NCBI RefSeq assembly: GCF_003985145.1
Contig: NZ_ML133522.1
Span: forward strand, 310,001 to 374,000
Length of the DNA: 64,000 bases
Origin: Rhizobium anhuiense
GTDB lineage: Bacteria; Pseudomonadota; Alphaproteobacteria; Rhizobiales; Rhizobiaceae
Direction of reading: 5' to 3'
In this document: piece by piece, positions 1 to 10,712 of the stretch
Position numbering within the stretch: position 1 is the stretch's first letter
Layout of the letters: each line of letters starts with the position of its first letter
Notes under the pieces: generated by a model
Told to the model about the DNA's origin: nothing
The model's input: only the letters and a program-made list of their open reading frames with translations
Databases searched by the model: none
Program-made: the position numbers and the translations under genes

Positions 1-1984
<1,984 letters not shown>

Positions 1985-2010
1985 GCGACGACACGATCTC
2001 TACGATTGCG

Positions 2011-2037
2011 AAAGCCGGGCTTCATGTCCGGCTTTTT
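2011..2037 (+). terminator. Rho-independent terminator of rpoD
   Basis: The arms AAGCCGG and CCGGCTT form a stem with a short loop. The stem runs into five T residues about 30 bases after the rpoD stop codon. Confidence 0.85.
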
Positions 2038-2405
2038 GCTTTCCGTCTTTGTGTCATCCAGTCGTTATCTCGCAACCGGTGTTTCGGCCCCACATTGCTC
2101 GCCTCGTCTCAATCTGTGATCTGCTGCCATGTCGAACGTTTAGAGGTCCGCTTTTAGGTGCCACGCGAGCGCGCACTGACGCTCCGTGTACGAAGAAATT
2201 TTGTACGCAGTCCCAGACGCGGGGTTATCTCGACTTTCTGCACACTTTTGGGCGACATGCCTAATACCAATGATCCCGGCGGCTTTCTTGTCGCTGGGTG
2301 GTGACAAGATTATAGTCCGGCCACGGGGGAAGAAATCGATCGCGATGCGCGAGCGAGGACCGGTGCATGCCCGCGTCGGGCGAATCCTCCGTTGGGAGGT
2401 GCGAA
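2038..2405. other. Intergenic stretch with no supported gene
   Basis: The short open frames here lack a good ribosome binding site and do not look like protein. The 3' end of the stretch carries the ribosome binding site (GGGAGGT) and probably the promoter of the GYD-domain gene that follows. Confidence 0.5.
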
Positions 2406-2699
2406 ATGACCACTTACATTGTGTTGATCAACTGGACGGACCAAGGTGTGCGCAACGTTCGCGACTCGTCAAAACGGCTGGATGCGGCGAAGAAATTGCT
2501 CGGCGACATGGGCGGCTCCTTCAACCAGTTCTTTCTGACGATGGGCGGCCACGACATGGTGGCTGTCTGCGAAGCGCCTGACGATGCCGTCATGGCGCGG
2601 TTTGGCCTCTCGCTCGCGATGGGCGGCAATGTCCGCACCCAGACACTGAAGGCATTTCCGGAGGCCGCCTATCGTGAGATCATCGGCTCGCTTGGTTGA
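2406..2699 (+). CDS. GYD domain-containing protein
   Basis: The protein has 97 residues and begins MTTYIVLINWTDQGVRN. It has the pattern of the GYD family: a small ferredoxin-like fold with an N-terminal beta strand, a helix rich in Lys and Ala, and the GGHDMVAVCEAPDD strand that gives the family its name. The function of this family is not known. The start is chosen at 2406 because GGGAGGT sits just upstream. A longer frame upstream adds only non-conserved residues. It appears to be monocistronic. Confidence 0.85.
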   Translation: MTTYIVLINWTDQGVRNVRDSSKRLDAAKKLLGDMGGSFNQFFLTMGGHDMVAVCEAPDDAVMARFGLSLAMGGNVRTQTLKAFPEAAYREIIGSLG

Positions 2700-2866
2700 T
2701 CGCGACAAAGGACCGCTATCGGCGGTCATAAGCGTTGCGCAACTCGCGTCAGACTGGCACTGTCGCCCTGTCCTTAATTCCTCGTGGCGTATCGGCAGGG
2801 CTCTTGATGAAAGCGTTCCCAGGTTTTATGGCCGCCTTCGATTGTCCGACAGCTGCTTCCTGAGCG

Positions 2867-3607
2867 ATGGCACTGGTGTGGGAAAATCGGGGCGAAGGTA
2901 TCGAGCGGGGCGCTTTCGCCTCGTTCGCTCTGCATGCCGTCATGCTTGCACTGCTGCTCCTGCTGCTTCCGAGACCTGAGCCGCCGGCACCGTTGCCGGA
3001 CGACGGCATTACGGTTGATATCGTTCCGGAAGTCGCCAAACCTTCTGCGATAGCGCAGCGGGTCGCGACGCCTGCACCCACTACGGCAAAGCCGGACGCG
3101 AGTGCGTGGGTCCAGGAGATTGCTCCGCCACATCAGGAGAAGGCGCCGACGGCCGCGAGGTCGCCTGAAGTGGCTTCCGTCCCTCCGGTGCCGCCGAAGC
3201 CTGAGGTATTCGTCCAGGCGGGCCAGCTGTTTTCGGAGACGGTGTTGTCAGATCCGCGCAGCCGGCGCGCCCGCGAGGCGTTGCGCGGCCTTGCCGGCAG
3301 CGAGCGCAATCTGCAGCTCTGTGACCTGGAGGCGCTGGAGCAGGTGCGCCGCGCGCAGCCGGCGATGGCGCCGGATGCGCTCGCGCCCTATGCGATGGCG
3401 GCGGAGAAGGTCAGCGGCAACAGCGTCGAGGTGAAGGGCGGCGCCTTCCGCAGCAAACGGAAGTGGTACAATGTTCAGTTCAAATGCGAGCTCAATGCCG
3501 GCTCCGGCAAGGTCGCGTCCTTCGCCTTTCTCATCGGAGATGCCATTCCGCGAAGCGAATGGCAGGTCCACGATCTGGTGGCCGACGATGGAGCCGCCGA
3601 CCAATGA
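2867..3607 (+). CDS. TonB-like anchored DUF930 domain protein (copy 1)
   Basis: The protein has 246 residues. One membrane segment lies near residues 17-35 (FALHAVMLALLLLLLP). A Pro/Ala-rich linker follows, to about residue 110. The C-terminal DUF930 domain contains LCDLEALEQVRR and ends with the conserved FLIGDAIPRSEW. DUF930 proteins are common in Rhizobiales and have no established function. A single N-terminal anchor plus a proline-rich stalk resembles TonB and TolA, which suggests that the C-terminal domain reaches into the periplasm (inference). A paralogue follows immediately downstream. Confidence 0.85.
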   Translation: MALVWENRGEGIERGAFASFALHAVMLALLLLLLPRPEPPAPLPDDGITVDIVPEVAKPSAIAQRVATPAPTTAKPDASAWVQEIAPPHQEKAPTAARSPEVASVPPVPPKPEVFVQAGQLFSETVLSDPRSRRAREALRGLAGSERNLQLCDLEALEQVRRAQPAMAPDALAPYAMAAEKVSGNSVEVKGGAFRSKRKWYNVQFKCELNAGSGKVASFAFLIGDAIPRSEWQVHDLVADDGAADQ

Positions 3608-3614
3608 CACTATA

Positions 3615-3656
3615 GCGCCGCGCGTCTTTTCGGACGCGCAAAGGGTGCTGTAGCAC
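3615..3656. repeat. Dispersed GCGCGTC/GACGCGC palindromic repeat, copy 1 of 3
   Basis: The core is a hairpin of GCGCGTC and GACGCGC around a short TTTTCG loop, followed by AAAGGGTGCTGTAGCAC. It begins 8 bases after the upstream stop codon. Close relatives occur at 26350-26402 and 36369-36405, always between genes. It may also work as a terminator. Confidence 0.7.
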
Positions 3657-3734
3657 GTTAGATGGCTGCTGCGATCACACGGTTTTTTTCTTTTGTGGCT
3701 TGATGCTGCCGGCTTTAGAGGCCACATCGCTGCT

Positions 3735-4820
3735 GTGACAGAAGAAGACGTGGAACCAGCGGAAACGCAGCATGAAACGGGAAAACAGCGGCCTGAAATC
3801 CGCTGGGGCATCGTCGCGTCCGTTGTCGCGCATATTCCCATCATTGCTCTTCTGATTTTCGGGCTGCCGAAGATCGATCCGAAGCCCGCCGAAGACGAGA
3901 GCGTCAAGGTGGAACTCGTTCCGCCACCGGAGGAGAAGAAGCCGGAGCCCAAGCCCGAGGAAAATGCACCGGAGCCGAAGCCGCCGGAAGAGGCCAAGAA
4001 GCAGCCACCACCGCCGCCGAAAGCTGCGAAGCTACCGGAAGCGCCAGTCGCTCCCCAGCCACAACGTGTCGCCCGCCCGGTTTTCGAGTTTGCCGAGAAG
4101 GATTCAGCGCCGGAACAAAGCGAGCGGGGTATACCGCAGCAGGCCGAAGCACCGAAGTCCCCGGTCGTCGAGACAAAACCCGAAGAAACATCGCCCGCCG
4201 AACCGCCGCAACCCCAAAAGCCTGAGGTTCAGGACACTGTGCCTGCCGCGAATCCGCTGCCGCAGGATATCGAACTTCCCGAGGTAGAGACTGCTGAGGC
4301 CAATCCGGAAAAGAACGGGCCGGCTGCCACAGGACACGATGAGGCAAAGACGAATTTCGAGCCGGCAAAGCCGTCGACGAATTCGACGGCAACGACCTCC
4401 TCAAAGCCACCAGACGTAGAGGCTAAGGAATCGAACAAGCTCACGAAAGCGAAGACGCTATTTACCGACGACTTTGTCTCAGACCGCGCGGTCAAGATGG
4501 CGATGAACAACTTGCCACGTTCAACGCGAGGCGGTCGGCTTTGTTGGAGCGAGCTCAGAGAACAGCTTCTTCATTCGTCTGCCGCATATGATCCCAATAT
4601 TATTGAGGTGCCTCAATACGAGCTCCCGAATGGCAATTTCCTCGCGCTCAAGGGAAGCGCATTCTATGACGGTCAGAAGTTGCACCAATTGGCGTTTAGC
4701 TGCGAAGTGAATGACAACGCGACGAAGATTGTATCGTTTGAATTTGGTGTCGGGAATGTAATCCCTAAAAGTGAGTGGGCGCGCTATCACTATCCAATGG
4801 GCGACGCTGAGCATCGATGA
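3735..4820 (+). CDS. TonB-like anchored DUF930 domain protein (copy 2)
   Basis: This is a longer paralogue of the preceding gene. From the chosen GTG start it has about 361 residues. A membrane segment (IVASVVAHIPIIALLIFGL) sits near the N-terminus. About 190 residues rich in Pro, Glu and Lys follow, with PKPEE/PPPEE runs much like the TonB stalk. The C-terminal DUF930 domain shares RGGRLCWSEL, a NFLALKGSAFYD strand and FGVGNVIPKSEW with copy 1. The start is uncertain: TTG at 3693 and GTG at 3750 are alternatives. The stalk is far longer than in copy 1, so the two may span different distances in the periplasm. Confidence 0.82.
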   Translation: MTEEDVEPAETQHETGKQRPEIRWGIVASVVAHIPIIALLIFGLPKIDPKPAEDESVKVELVPPPEEKKPEPKPEENAPEPKPPEEAKKQPPPPPKAAKLPEAPVAPQPQRVARPVFEFAEKDSAPEQSERGIPQQAEAPKSPVVETKPEETSPAEPPQPQKPEVQDTVPAANPLPQDIELPEVETAEANPEKNGPAATGHDEAKTNFEPAKPSTNSTATTSSKPPDVEAKESNKLTKAKTLFTDDFVSDRAVKMAMNNLPRSTRGGRLCWSELREQLLHSSAAYDPNIIEVPQYELPNGNFLALKGSAFYDGQKLHQLAFSCEVNDNATKIVSFEFGVGNVIPKSEWARYHYPMGDAEHR

Positions 4821-4905
4821 GCTTCGCTACAAGCTACGCGCAAGGAACCGCACCTAGCCTCTTCTCATGGCCGTGATGTTTCCGGTGAAGAAGAGGACAA
4901 ATGAT

Positions 4906-5067
4906 ATGTCGAACGAGATCGAGCGTTTTTTGGAGCGTCAGGACGAAGCCGTGAGCGCGCTGTTCCTGGAAAACAAAGGCGACGAGCTGACCGGTATTCT
5001 GGTGGCTGCTCTGGAAGAGGCTTTCGAAATCCTTCTCGAAGCCGCGCCCCCCGAAACTGTTCATTGA
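4906..5067 (+). CDS. Small hypothetical acidic helical protein
   Basis: The protein has 53 residues, beginning MSNEIERFLERQDEAVSALF. It is acidic (many Glu and Asp) and is predicted by eye to be mostly helical, with no signal peptide. The start at 4906 is supported by AGAGGA eight bases upstream. No family is recognised. It lies alone between the DUF930 pair and the APH-like gene. The good ribosome binding site and sensible composition favour a real gene. Confidence 0.55.
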   Translation: MSNEIERFLERQDEAVSALFLENKGDELTGILVAALEEAFEILLEAAPPETVH

Positions 5068-5169
5068 GGTCGCAGAGGGCGTCCAGCGCCGATATGTGCT
5101 GACCGATCGTGCCGCTTGCAGTGCATCGGCCTGTCGGGATAATGCGGCGGCGTCAATGGCACGGATATC

Positions 5170-5967
5170 ATGTCGAATTCCCAAGACGATCAACCGCTGG
5201 CAGCGGGCGCGCTTGATGCCCGCCTGGCCGGATACCGGTTCGAGCGCGATGCGCTCGGACGTTCTGCGGCGAGCGTCTTCCGGCTCGAAGCTCCCGGATT
5301 GCCGACGCTTTATCTGAAGGTCGAACAGGCCGCTCCTTTCGGCGAGTTCGCCGCCGAGGCAGCCAGGCTTCGTTGGCTCAAGGCGTCCGGTCTGCCCTGT
5401 CCCGATGTCATAACAGAGGATAGCGACGGTGCGCACAACCGGCTGCTGATCAGCGCGCTGCCGGGTCGTGACCTCGCCAGCGCGTCGGCGCTGACGCCGT
5501 TTGCGCGGGTCGAACTGCTGGCGGTAGCCCTTCTCGACCTGCATCGGCTGCCGATCGCATCCTGCCCTTTCGACCATCGGCTGGAGAGACGCATTGCGGC
5601 GGCGAAAGCGCGGATGCAGGCCGGCATCGTCGACGAGACCGATTTCGATGAGACGCGGCTTGGAAAGAGTGCCGAAGCCCTGTTTGCCGAACTCGAAAGC
5701 AGAAGGCCGGGCCGCGAGGATCTCGTCGTCACCCATGGCGATGCCTGCCTGCCGAATTTCATCGCCTCCGAAAAGGGATTTTCCGGCTATATCGACTGCA
5801 GTCGCCTTGGCGTCGCCGACCGCTATCAGGATATCGCGCTTGCCTGCCGCAGCATCGCCTATAATTTCGGCGAGGCGCTGGTGCGGCCCTTCCTCGACCG
5901 CTACGGCCTGCCGGCCACGGATCCGGCGAGGCTCGGCTACTATCAACTGCTCGACGAGTTCTTCTAG
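5170..5967 (+). CDS. APH(3')-like aminoglycoside phosphotransferase
   Basis: The protein has 265 residues, the usual length for an APH(3') enzyme, which phosphorylates the 3'-hydroxyl of kanamycin/neomycin-type aminoglycosides. The catalytic loop HGDACLPNF begins at residue 189. The metal-binding segment GYIDCSRLGVADRYQDIALA is very close to the classic APH(3')-II pattern, and a C-terminal YQLLDEFF is present. The N-lobe has the nucleotide-binding strand SVFRLEAPGLPTLYLKVE. The gene shows no mobile-element context and has the same high-GC style as its neighbours. It is therefore probably an intrinsic chromosomal enzyme, and its true substrate could differ. The call is firm at family level only. 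Confidence 0.88.
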   Translation: MSNSQDDQPLAAGALDARLAGYRFERDALGRSAASVFRLEAPGLPTLYLKVEQAAPFGEFAAEAARLRWLKASGLPCPDVITEDSDGAHNRLLISALPGRDLASASALTPFARVELLAVALLDLHRLPIASCPFDHRLERRIAAAKARMQAGIVDETDFDETRLGKSAEALFAELESRRPGREDLVVTHGDACLPNFIASEKGFSGYIDCSRLGVADRYQDIALACRSIAYNFGEALVRPFLDRYGLPATDPARLGYYQLLDEFF

Positions 5968-6027
5968 GCGTTGCCTCCTCTCCGTCCGACTGGCAGAGTG
6001 GCCCGTGATCGGACCTGCGGACAGACG

Positions 6028-6831
6028 ATGGCGAAAAACCAGTTCAGGATGTTGCGCTCGGCGCTGATAGGCGTCGAAGCGGTAGAAGCGGAAACGCATC
6101 ACAGCTTCGCGCGCCACACGCATGAGCAGTTCGGCATCGGCCTGATGTCCGCCGGGGCACAGTCGTCGCTGAGCGGCCGCGGCATGGTGGAGGCTGAGGC
6201 CGGCGACATCATCACCGTCAATCCCAATGAAGTGCATGACGGCGCGCCGATCGGCCAGCGACGATCCTGGCGCATCCTCTATTTTGATCCCGCCATCGTC
6301 ACCGGTCTGGCGCAAGAGATCGGCCAAGACGGGGCAGGGCGATCGGAAATTCCGCATCCCGTCATCCGTAACCGCGCGATCGCCGGCCGCTTCGAAACGC
6401 TGTTCCGTGCGGCAACCGGCGCTGCGGCGGACGGGCTGCTCTGCGAGGAACTGCTTCTGCAACTCGTCGCCGACGTCATGCGCGAGCGCGGCGGCGCCGA
6501 ACAGAGGCCGCCGGTGCCGGCGTCGATCCGTGCGGCGCGAGAGCTGATCGATGACGATCCGCTTGCCGCCGTCTCGCTTGCCGATCTCTCCCGGGAAAGT
6601 GGGCTCAGCCGCTTCCAGGTGCTGCGTGGTTTTGCCAAGGCGACCGGCCTGACACCGCATGCCTATCTCGTCCAGGCCCGCATCCATATTGCACGGCGGC
6701 TGATTGCTCAGGGCATGCCGCTGGCGGAAGCGGCTTTTGCCAGCGGCTTTGCCGATCAGAGCCATATGACGCGCGTCTTCGTGCGCAAATACGGTCTGTC
6801 GCCGCGCCTCTATGCCGGCGCCTTTCTCTGA
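6028..6831 (+). CDS. AraC-family transcriptional regulator
   Basis: The protein has 267 residues from ATG 6028. The N-terminal cupin-like sensing half includes HTHEQFGIGLMSAG and GDIITVNPNEVHDG, as in AraC ligand-binding domains. The C-terminal third holds the two helix-turn-helix units of the AraC family: VSLADLSRESGLSRFQVLRG and then PLAEAAFASGFADQSHMTRV, ending VRKYGLSPRLY. A DMT-family exporter gene follows 69 bases downstream on the same strand, an arrangement often seen for a regulator and the exporter it controls. The inducing compound cannot be read from the sequence. Confidence 0.92.
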   Translation: MAKNQFRMLRSALIGVEAVEAETHHSFARHTHEQFGIGLMSAGAQSSLSGRGMVEAEAGDIITVNPNEVHDGAPIGQRRSWRILYFDPAIVTGLAQEIGQDGAGRSEIPHPVIRNRAIAGRFETLFRAATGAAADGLLCEELLLQLVADVMRERGGAEQRPPVPASIRAARELIDDDPLAAVSLADLSRESGLSRFQVLRGFAKATGLTPHAYLVQARIHIARRLIAQGMPLAEAAFASGFADQSHMTRVFVRKYGLSPRLYAGAFL

Positions 6832-6900
6832 ACCTGCAATTTCGTTCAAGACCCCGGCAGGCCCTTGCTGTTTTCTCGGCGCGTCCAACAGGAGACGCGG

Positions 6901-7800
6901 ATGTCGAGACAGGTTCAAGGTTATCTCTATCTGGCGCTGGCCATGCTGACTGTGGGAAGCACGGTTGTATCAAGCAAGCTCATTGCATCAGGCCTGCCGC
7001 CGTTCAGCGCCACCGCGTTGCGTTTCGCCATCGCCTTTCCCATCTTTCTCGTGTTGATGCGGGCGACCGGCGCGCGGCTGCCGAAGCTCTCCGGAAAAGA
7101 CCGCCTCATCCTCGTCATTCAAGCCGGGGCCGGTAGCGTCGGCTATACGACGCTGCTAATTTCTGGCCTCAGCCTGACCTCGGCGGCCGATGCCGGTGTC
7201 ATCATCGGCACGCTGCCGGTGGTGTCGGCCGCAATCTCCATTCTGCTGCTTGGCGAACGGCCGCAGCGTGGCCTGCTTCTCGCTGTGGCGCTGGCGACGG
7301 CAGGCGTTCTGTCGATCGCCGCCACGCCGGAGGCCGCAGGAGGCTCGCTTGCCGGGAATGCGCTGATCTTCCTGGCGGTGGTCTGCGAGGGAGTGTTCAT
7401 CCTGCTGAACAAAAAACTGAAAACGGAGATCGCGCCGCTTGCCCAGTCGGCGCTGATGACCGGTATCGGCTTCATCGTCGCCGTCATCCCGGCTGTTTTC
7501 GAAGCGCCTCTCGCAGAGGGTCTGTCGGGAAGCGCGGTCGCCGCCGTCGTCTACTATGCGCTGGTGCCGACCGTCGGCGGATTTCTATTGTGGTATGCGG
7601 GGGCGGAGAGGGTCAGCGGCACGGAAGCTGCGCTCTTCACCGCGCTTGCTCCCGTTTCCGCCGTCATGCTTGCCTTCATCATCCTTGGCGAGCCGGTCGG
7701 GCTCAGCCAGATCGCCGGCATCACCTGCGTGCTGGCCGCCGTGCTCGGGCTGGCCCTTGCCGGGAGCCGTGTCGCGGTTAAGCGCGTCGAGGGGAGATAG
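6901..7800 (+). CDS. DMT-superfamily (EamA) transporter
   Basis: The protein has 299 residues with about ten hydrophobic segments in two EamA repeats, as in RhaT/RarD/YdcZ-type exporters of the drug/metabolite transporter superfamily. The first repeat begins YLYLALAMLTVGSTVVSSKL. The second contains ALFTALAPVSAVMLAFIILGEP, a conserved EamA ending. ATG 6901 is chosen because AGGAGA lies just upstream. The gene follows the AraC-type regulator and is probably controlled by it. The substrate is unknown; metabolite or amino-acid efflux is usual for the family. Confidence 0.9.
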   Translation: MSRQVQGYLYLALAMLTVGSTVVSSKLIASGLPPFSATALRFAIAFPIFLVLMRATGARLPKLSGKDRLILVIQAGAGSVGYTTLLISGLSLTSAADAGVIIGTLPVVSAAISILLLGERPQRGLLLAVALATAGVLSIAATPEAAGGSLAGNALIFLAVVCEGVFILLNKKLKTEIAPLAQSALMTGIGFIVAVIPAVFEAPLAEGLSGSAVAAVVYYALVPTVGGFLLWYAGAERVSGTEAALFTALAPVSAVMLAFIILGEPVGLSQIAGITCVLAAVLGLALAGSRVAVKRVEGR

Positions 7801-7803
7801 ACC

Positions 7804-8496
7804 ATGCAGTTCAGCCATTCCGATGCCATATGGCAGGTCTTTCCGGAGCTTCGCGCTGGCGCGCTCCATGCGGGAGGCATCGATGCGGATGTCGATGTCG
7901 AGGAGGCGATCGCAGGTTTCAGCGCGATCGCCGAGGCCCGGCTGGCCGAAACGCAGGAAGGCGAATTCCCCGAAATCCAGGCCTGGCGGCGCGGCTTCTC
8001 CCGTATGGGGCTGAAGCCGACGCAATATCGCTGCGCTTCCGAGGCGCTGCTGCGGCGCTTCCGTCAGGAGCATGCGCTGCCGCGCCTGCATCCGCTCATC
8101 GATCTCAGCAATGCGATTTCGCTCGCTTTCGCCATCCCGATCGCCGTCTTCGACGCGGAAAGGATCGTCGGCGATCTCGAGGTTCGACGGGCCGGGGGTG
8201 ACGAGACCTATCTGACCTTCGGCGGCGTGAGCGAACATCCGGAGCCGAACGAGGTGATCTTCGCAGACGGGGTGGGGAACGCGCATGCGCGGCGCTGGAC
8301 GAACCGGCAGAGCGGGCTTTCGGCCGTGCGGCAGACGACGCGCTCGGTGCTGATCGTTGCCGAGGCCTTGCATGCTTCGGCCGGTGAGGACATGGAGGGG
8401 TTGGCCGCCACGGTGGCCGATGCGCTTGCGCACCATTGGCCGGCGGCGCCGAAAACGGCGTTGCTGAGCGTGGAATCGCGGCATTTTGAATTCTAA
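7804..8496 (+). CDS. B3/4 domain-containing protein (tRNA-synthetase beta-subunit-like)
   Basis: The protein has 230 residues and matches stand-alone B3/B4 domains, which resemble the editing region of the phenylalanyl-tRNA synthetase beta chain. Key segments are RRGFSRMGLKPTQYRCASEA, LPRLHPLIDLSNAISLAFAI and EPNEVIFADGVGNAHARRW. Proteins of this kind are thought to act as trans-editing or amino-acid-binding factors, but their role is not settled. The start lies 3 bases after the DMT transporter stop, so the two genes are probably co-transcribed and possibly translationally coupled. Confidence 0.88.
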   Translation: MQFSHSDAIWQVFPELRAGALHAGGIDADVDVEEAIAGFSAIAEARLAETQEGEFPEIQAWRRGFSRMGLKPTQYRCASEALLRRFRQEHALPRLHPLIDLSNAISLAFAIPIAVFDAERIVGDLEVRRAGGDETYLTFGGVSEHPEPNEVIFADGVGNAHARRWTNRQSGLSAVRQTTRSVLIVAEALHASAGEDMEGLAATVADALAHHWPAAPKTALLSVESRHFEF

Positions 8497-8594
8497 GGGA
8501 GCGACACTTCAGCAAAGGTGGCATTCCAGGCCTTGGGCCGGCAGCGTGCCCGCCCTATCTCCAAGGGGCCGATATCTCCTGGAGACGAACCACC

Positions 8595-8993
8595 ATGTCA
8601 GACAAGACGATCAAGATCCCGGGGCCGGACCACCCGATCACCGTCGAGCACAATCCCTCCCGCGTCGTCGTCACGCTCGGCGGCAAGATCATCGCCGATA
8701 CCCACGATGCGCTGACGCTGCGCGAGGCCTCCTATCCGCCGGTGCAGTATATTCCGCGGAGGGATGTGGACATGTCGCTGCTGCAGCGCACCGACCACAC
8801 CAGCCATTGCCCCTATAAGGGCGATGCCTCCTATTACAGCATCATTGCAGGCGGCGAGCGCTCGAAGAATGCCGTCTGGACCTATGAGGCGCCGAATGCA
8901 GCGGTCAGCAATATCAAGGACCATCTCGCCTTCTACCCCGACCGCGTCGACGGTATCGAGGAAATGGCCTCTCCGGAAGCCGGCACCTTCTGA
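8595..8993 (+). CDS. DUF427 domain-containing protein
   Basis: The protein has 132 residues with the DUF427 pattern: VVVTLGGKIIADTHDALTLRE, YPPVQYIPRRDV and CPYKGDASYYSI near the middle, then LAFYPDRVDGIE. DUF427 proteins are small beta-rich proteins of unclear function. A ribosome binding site lies just before ATG 8595 (CTGGAG). The gene seems to be expressed on its own. Confidence 0.93.
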   Translation: MSDKTIKIPGPDHPITVEHNPSRVVVTLGGKIIADTHDALTLREASYPPVQYIPRRDVDMSLLQRTDHTSHCPYKGDASYYSIIAGGERSKNAVWTYEAPNAAVSNIKDHLAFYPDRVDGIEEMASPEAGTF

Positions 8994-9068
8994 CGGCGTC
9001 CGTTGCAGCCGTTCCGGCGGAACATGTTTGCCGCCGGCCCGTTAGGCCCATCTAGCGGGGGATGTGTC

Positions 9069-9326
9069 GTGCCGAAATTCTACTTTCAGCTTTTCGATCG
9101 GGATGGCGTCGGGGCGACCGAGACGGGATATGATTTCGACTCCGTCGAGGCTGCCAAAGCGGAGGCGCGGCGCGTGCTCGCGGAGATGGCCGCCGAAGGC
9201 CTGCCGGCTGCGCCTTTGAATATGCTGTCGGTGGAACTCTTCGATGAAAGCCGGCGGCCGCTGGCGGAAATCCGGCTGGTTCTCGAAGAAATTTCGAAAG
9301 AGCCGCGATCGGCGCGCCGGCCTTGA
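9069..9326 (+). CDS. DUF6894 family protein (copy 1)
   Basis: The protein has 85 residues from GTG 9069 and begins VPKFYFQLFDRDGVGATETG. The pattern is typical of the short rhizobial DUF6894 family: an aromatic first strand, a D-x-D/G turn, a helix with EAKAEARRVLAEMA, then a strand SVELFDESRRPLAEIRLVL. GGGGGA upstream supports the start. A second member lies 150 bases downstream on the other strand. The function is unknown; members often occur in multiple copies. Confidence 0.82.
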   Translation: MPKFYFQLFDRDGVGATETGYDFDSVEAAKAEARRVLAEMAAEGLPAAPLNMLSVELFDESRRPLAEIRLVLEEISKEPRSARRP

Positions 9327-9471
9327 ATAGCTGTCGATCGAGCCGAAGCAATCGAAAGACTATGTCAAATTTAATTGTCGGCTATGAAGACGGGTCTTAG
9401 CGTCGCGTCACAATCGACCGAGTCGGATTGATGCGTATGTGTGACCGGCGGCAGCCCTTGAACGGCGGCCG

Positions 9472-9717
9472 CTATCGCAAGATGTCGAGCCATTCATTGT
9501 TGAAGACGAGGCTGGCAACCGTGACCGGATCGCCTTTCTCGTTGCGAACGGTGACGGCGATCGTCATGCGGTCACCCGCAGGCAGTTCGTCCCGGGCCAC
9601 ATCCAGCAGGATGCGGGTCACTTCCTTCGGAATGTCTTCACGAGATCTGAGCTCGGTGCCGTGCTCATCGCGCGTGGGACCTTCCCCGTTGTGTAGATCG
9701 AAATAGTAGCGAGCCAT
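9472..9717 (-). CDS. DUF6894 family protein (copy 2)
   Basis: The protein has 81 residues and begins MARYYFDLHNGEGPTRDEHG. The same fold pattern as the preceding gene is visible: an aromatic first strand, a helix with REDIPKEVTRILLDVARDEL, and an ending in TVRNEKGDPVTVASLVF. It is convergent with copy 1 and divergent from the Crp/Fnr gene at 9851, so 9718-9850 should hold two back-to-back promoters. Confidence 0.85.
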   Translation of the reverse strand: MARYYFDLHNGEGPTRDEHGTELRSREDIPKEVTRILLDVARDELPAGDRMTIAVTVRNEKGDPVTVASLVFNNEWLDILR

Positions 9718-9850
9718 GGTTTTTCCCTACGCGTTAGAGGGGAAATCACAGATGAAGACAATTGTTCCCGAGGCTAGGCATTGATTCTTATAGAAAAACT
9801 GGGTTGCATCGAAATCGGTCGGGCCCCTCGCGATATCGGGGGGCAGGCCC

Positions 9851-10570
9851 TTGATTGAATCCCTGCTGCTCAACCTTGGAAGCCGCGATGTGCTGTCGGA
9901 TGAAGAGGAAAGCCATCTCAGGGCGATCATCGTCAAAGACAGGTATTTTGCTGCCGGGGAGGATCTCGTCTCCGAAGGAAGCAGGCCTGGCTACAGCACG
10001 CTACTGCTCGACGGTTTTGCGGCGCGCTACAAGGTGATGGCCGACGGCAGCCGCCAGATCACGGCGCTGCATGTCGCCGGCGATTTCGTCGATCTGCACG
10101 CTTTCCCGATCAAGAAGATGGATCACGGCATCGTTGCGCTGTCGTCCTGCCATGTCGCCTTTGCCGATCACGCCGACCTCAGGGCGATCACCGAGCGCAT
10201 GCCGCACCTGACCCGGCTGCTCTGGCTCGACACGCTGGTCGATGGCGCCATTCACCGGGAATGGATCGTCGCCATGGGCCGGCGCTCCAAACGCGCCCAT
10301 ATCGCTCACCTCGTCTGCGAACTCTTCGTGCGGCTGCAGGTGGTGAAGCGGACGCGCGGCGCAAGCTTCCAGTTTCCGTTGACGCAGATCGAGATGGCCG
10401 ACGTGCTCGGCGTTTCCGTCGTCCATCTGAACAAGACGCTGCAGGCGTTGAGGCGCGAGGGGGTGTTCACCTGGGAGAACCGGACGATCACCATCGTCGA
10501 CTGGGAACGCCTGCAGGAAATCGCCGAATTCGACCCCGGCTATCTCAGCATCTCCAGGGAACCGCGCTAA
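9851..10570 (+). CDS. Crp/Fnr-family transcriptional regulator
   Basis: The protein has 239 residues. The N-terminal cyclic-nucleotide-binding-type beta roll (YFAAGEDLVSEG, LLDGFAARYKVMADGSRQI, ALHVAGDFVDLHAF) lacks the cysteines of a classic FNR cluster. The C-terminal winged helix includes FPLTQIEMADVLGVSVVHLN and LQALRREGVFTWENRTITI. This is the abundant rhizobial subgroup of short Crp/Fnr proteins whose signal is mostly unknown. The start is TTG 9851, since no ATG fits the family N-terminus MIESLLLNL. Its targets are not visible; the adjacent DUF6894 gene is a candidate by position. Confidence 0.88.
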   Translation: MIESLLLNLGSRDVLSDEEESHLRAIIVKDRYFAAGEDLVSEGSRPGYSTLLLDGFAARYKVMADGSRQITALHVAGDFVDLHAFPIKKMDHGIVALSSCHVAFADHADLRAITERMPHLTRLLWLDTLVDGAIHREWIVAMGRRSKRAHIAHLVCELFVRLQVVKRTRGASFQFPLTQIEMADVLGVSVVHLNKTLQALRREGVFTWENRTITIVDWERLQEIAEFDPGYLSISREPR

Positions 10571-10712
10571 CTTTGTGAGGCCGAGCATTGCACAATCCGG
10601 TGACAACAGCTCATTGCAATTGACAAACCATTTATTGGGGCAGAACACGTGCCAATATTTTTGAAAACCCCATGAAGGCCACGGCTTCGCCGCGTCGGCC
10701 GGTGATATCGCA

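Noticed and set aside
4834..6918. A 694-codon open frame on the minus strand
   Set aside because: It runs antisense to the small acidic protein, the APH-like kinase and the AraC regulator, all with clear family motifs. Its own translation matches no fold.
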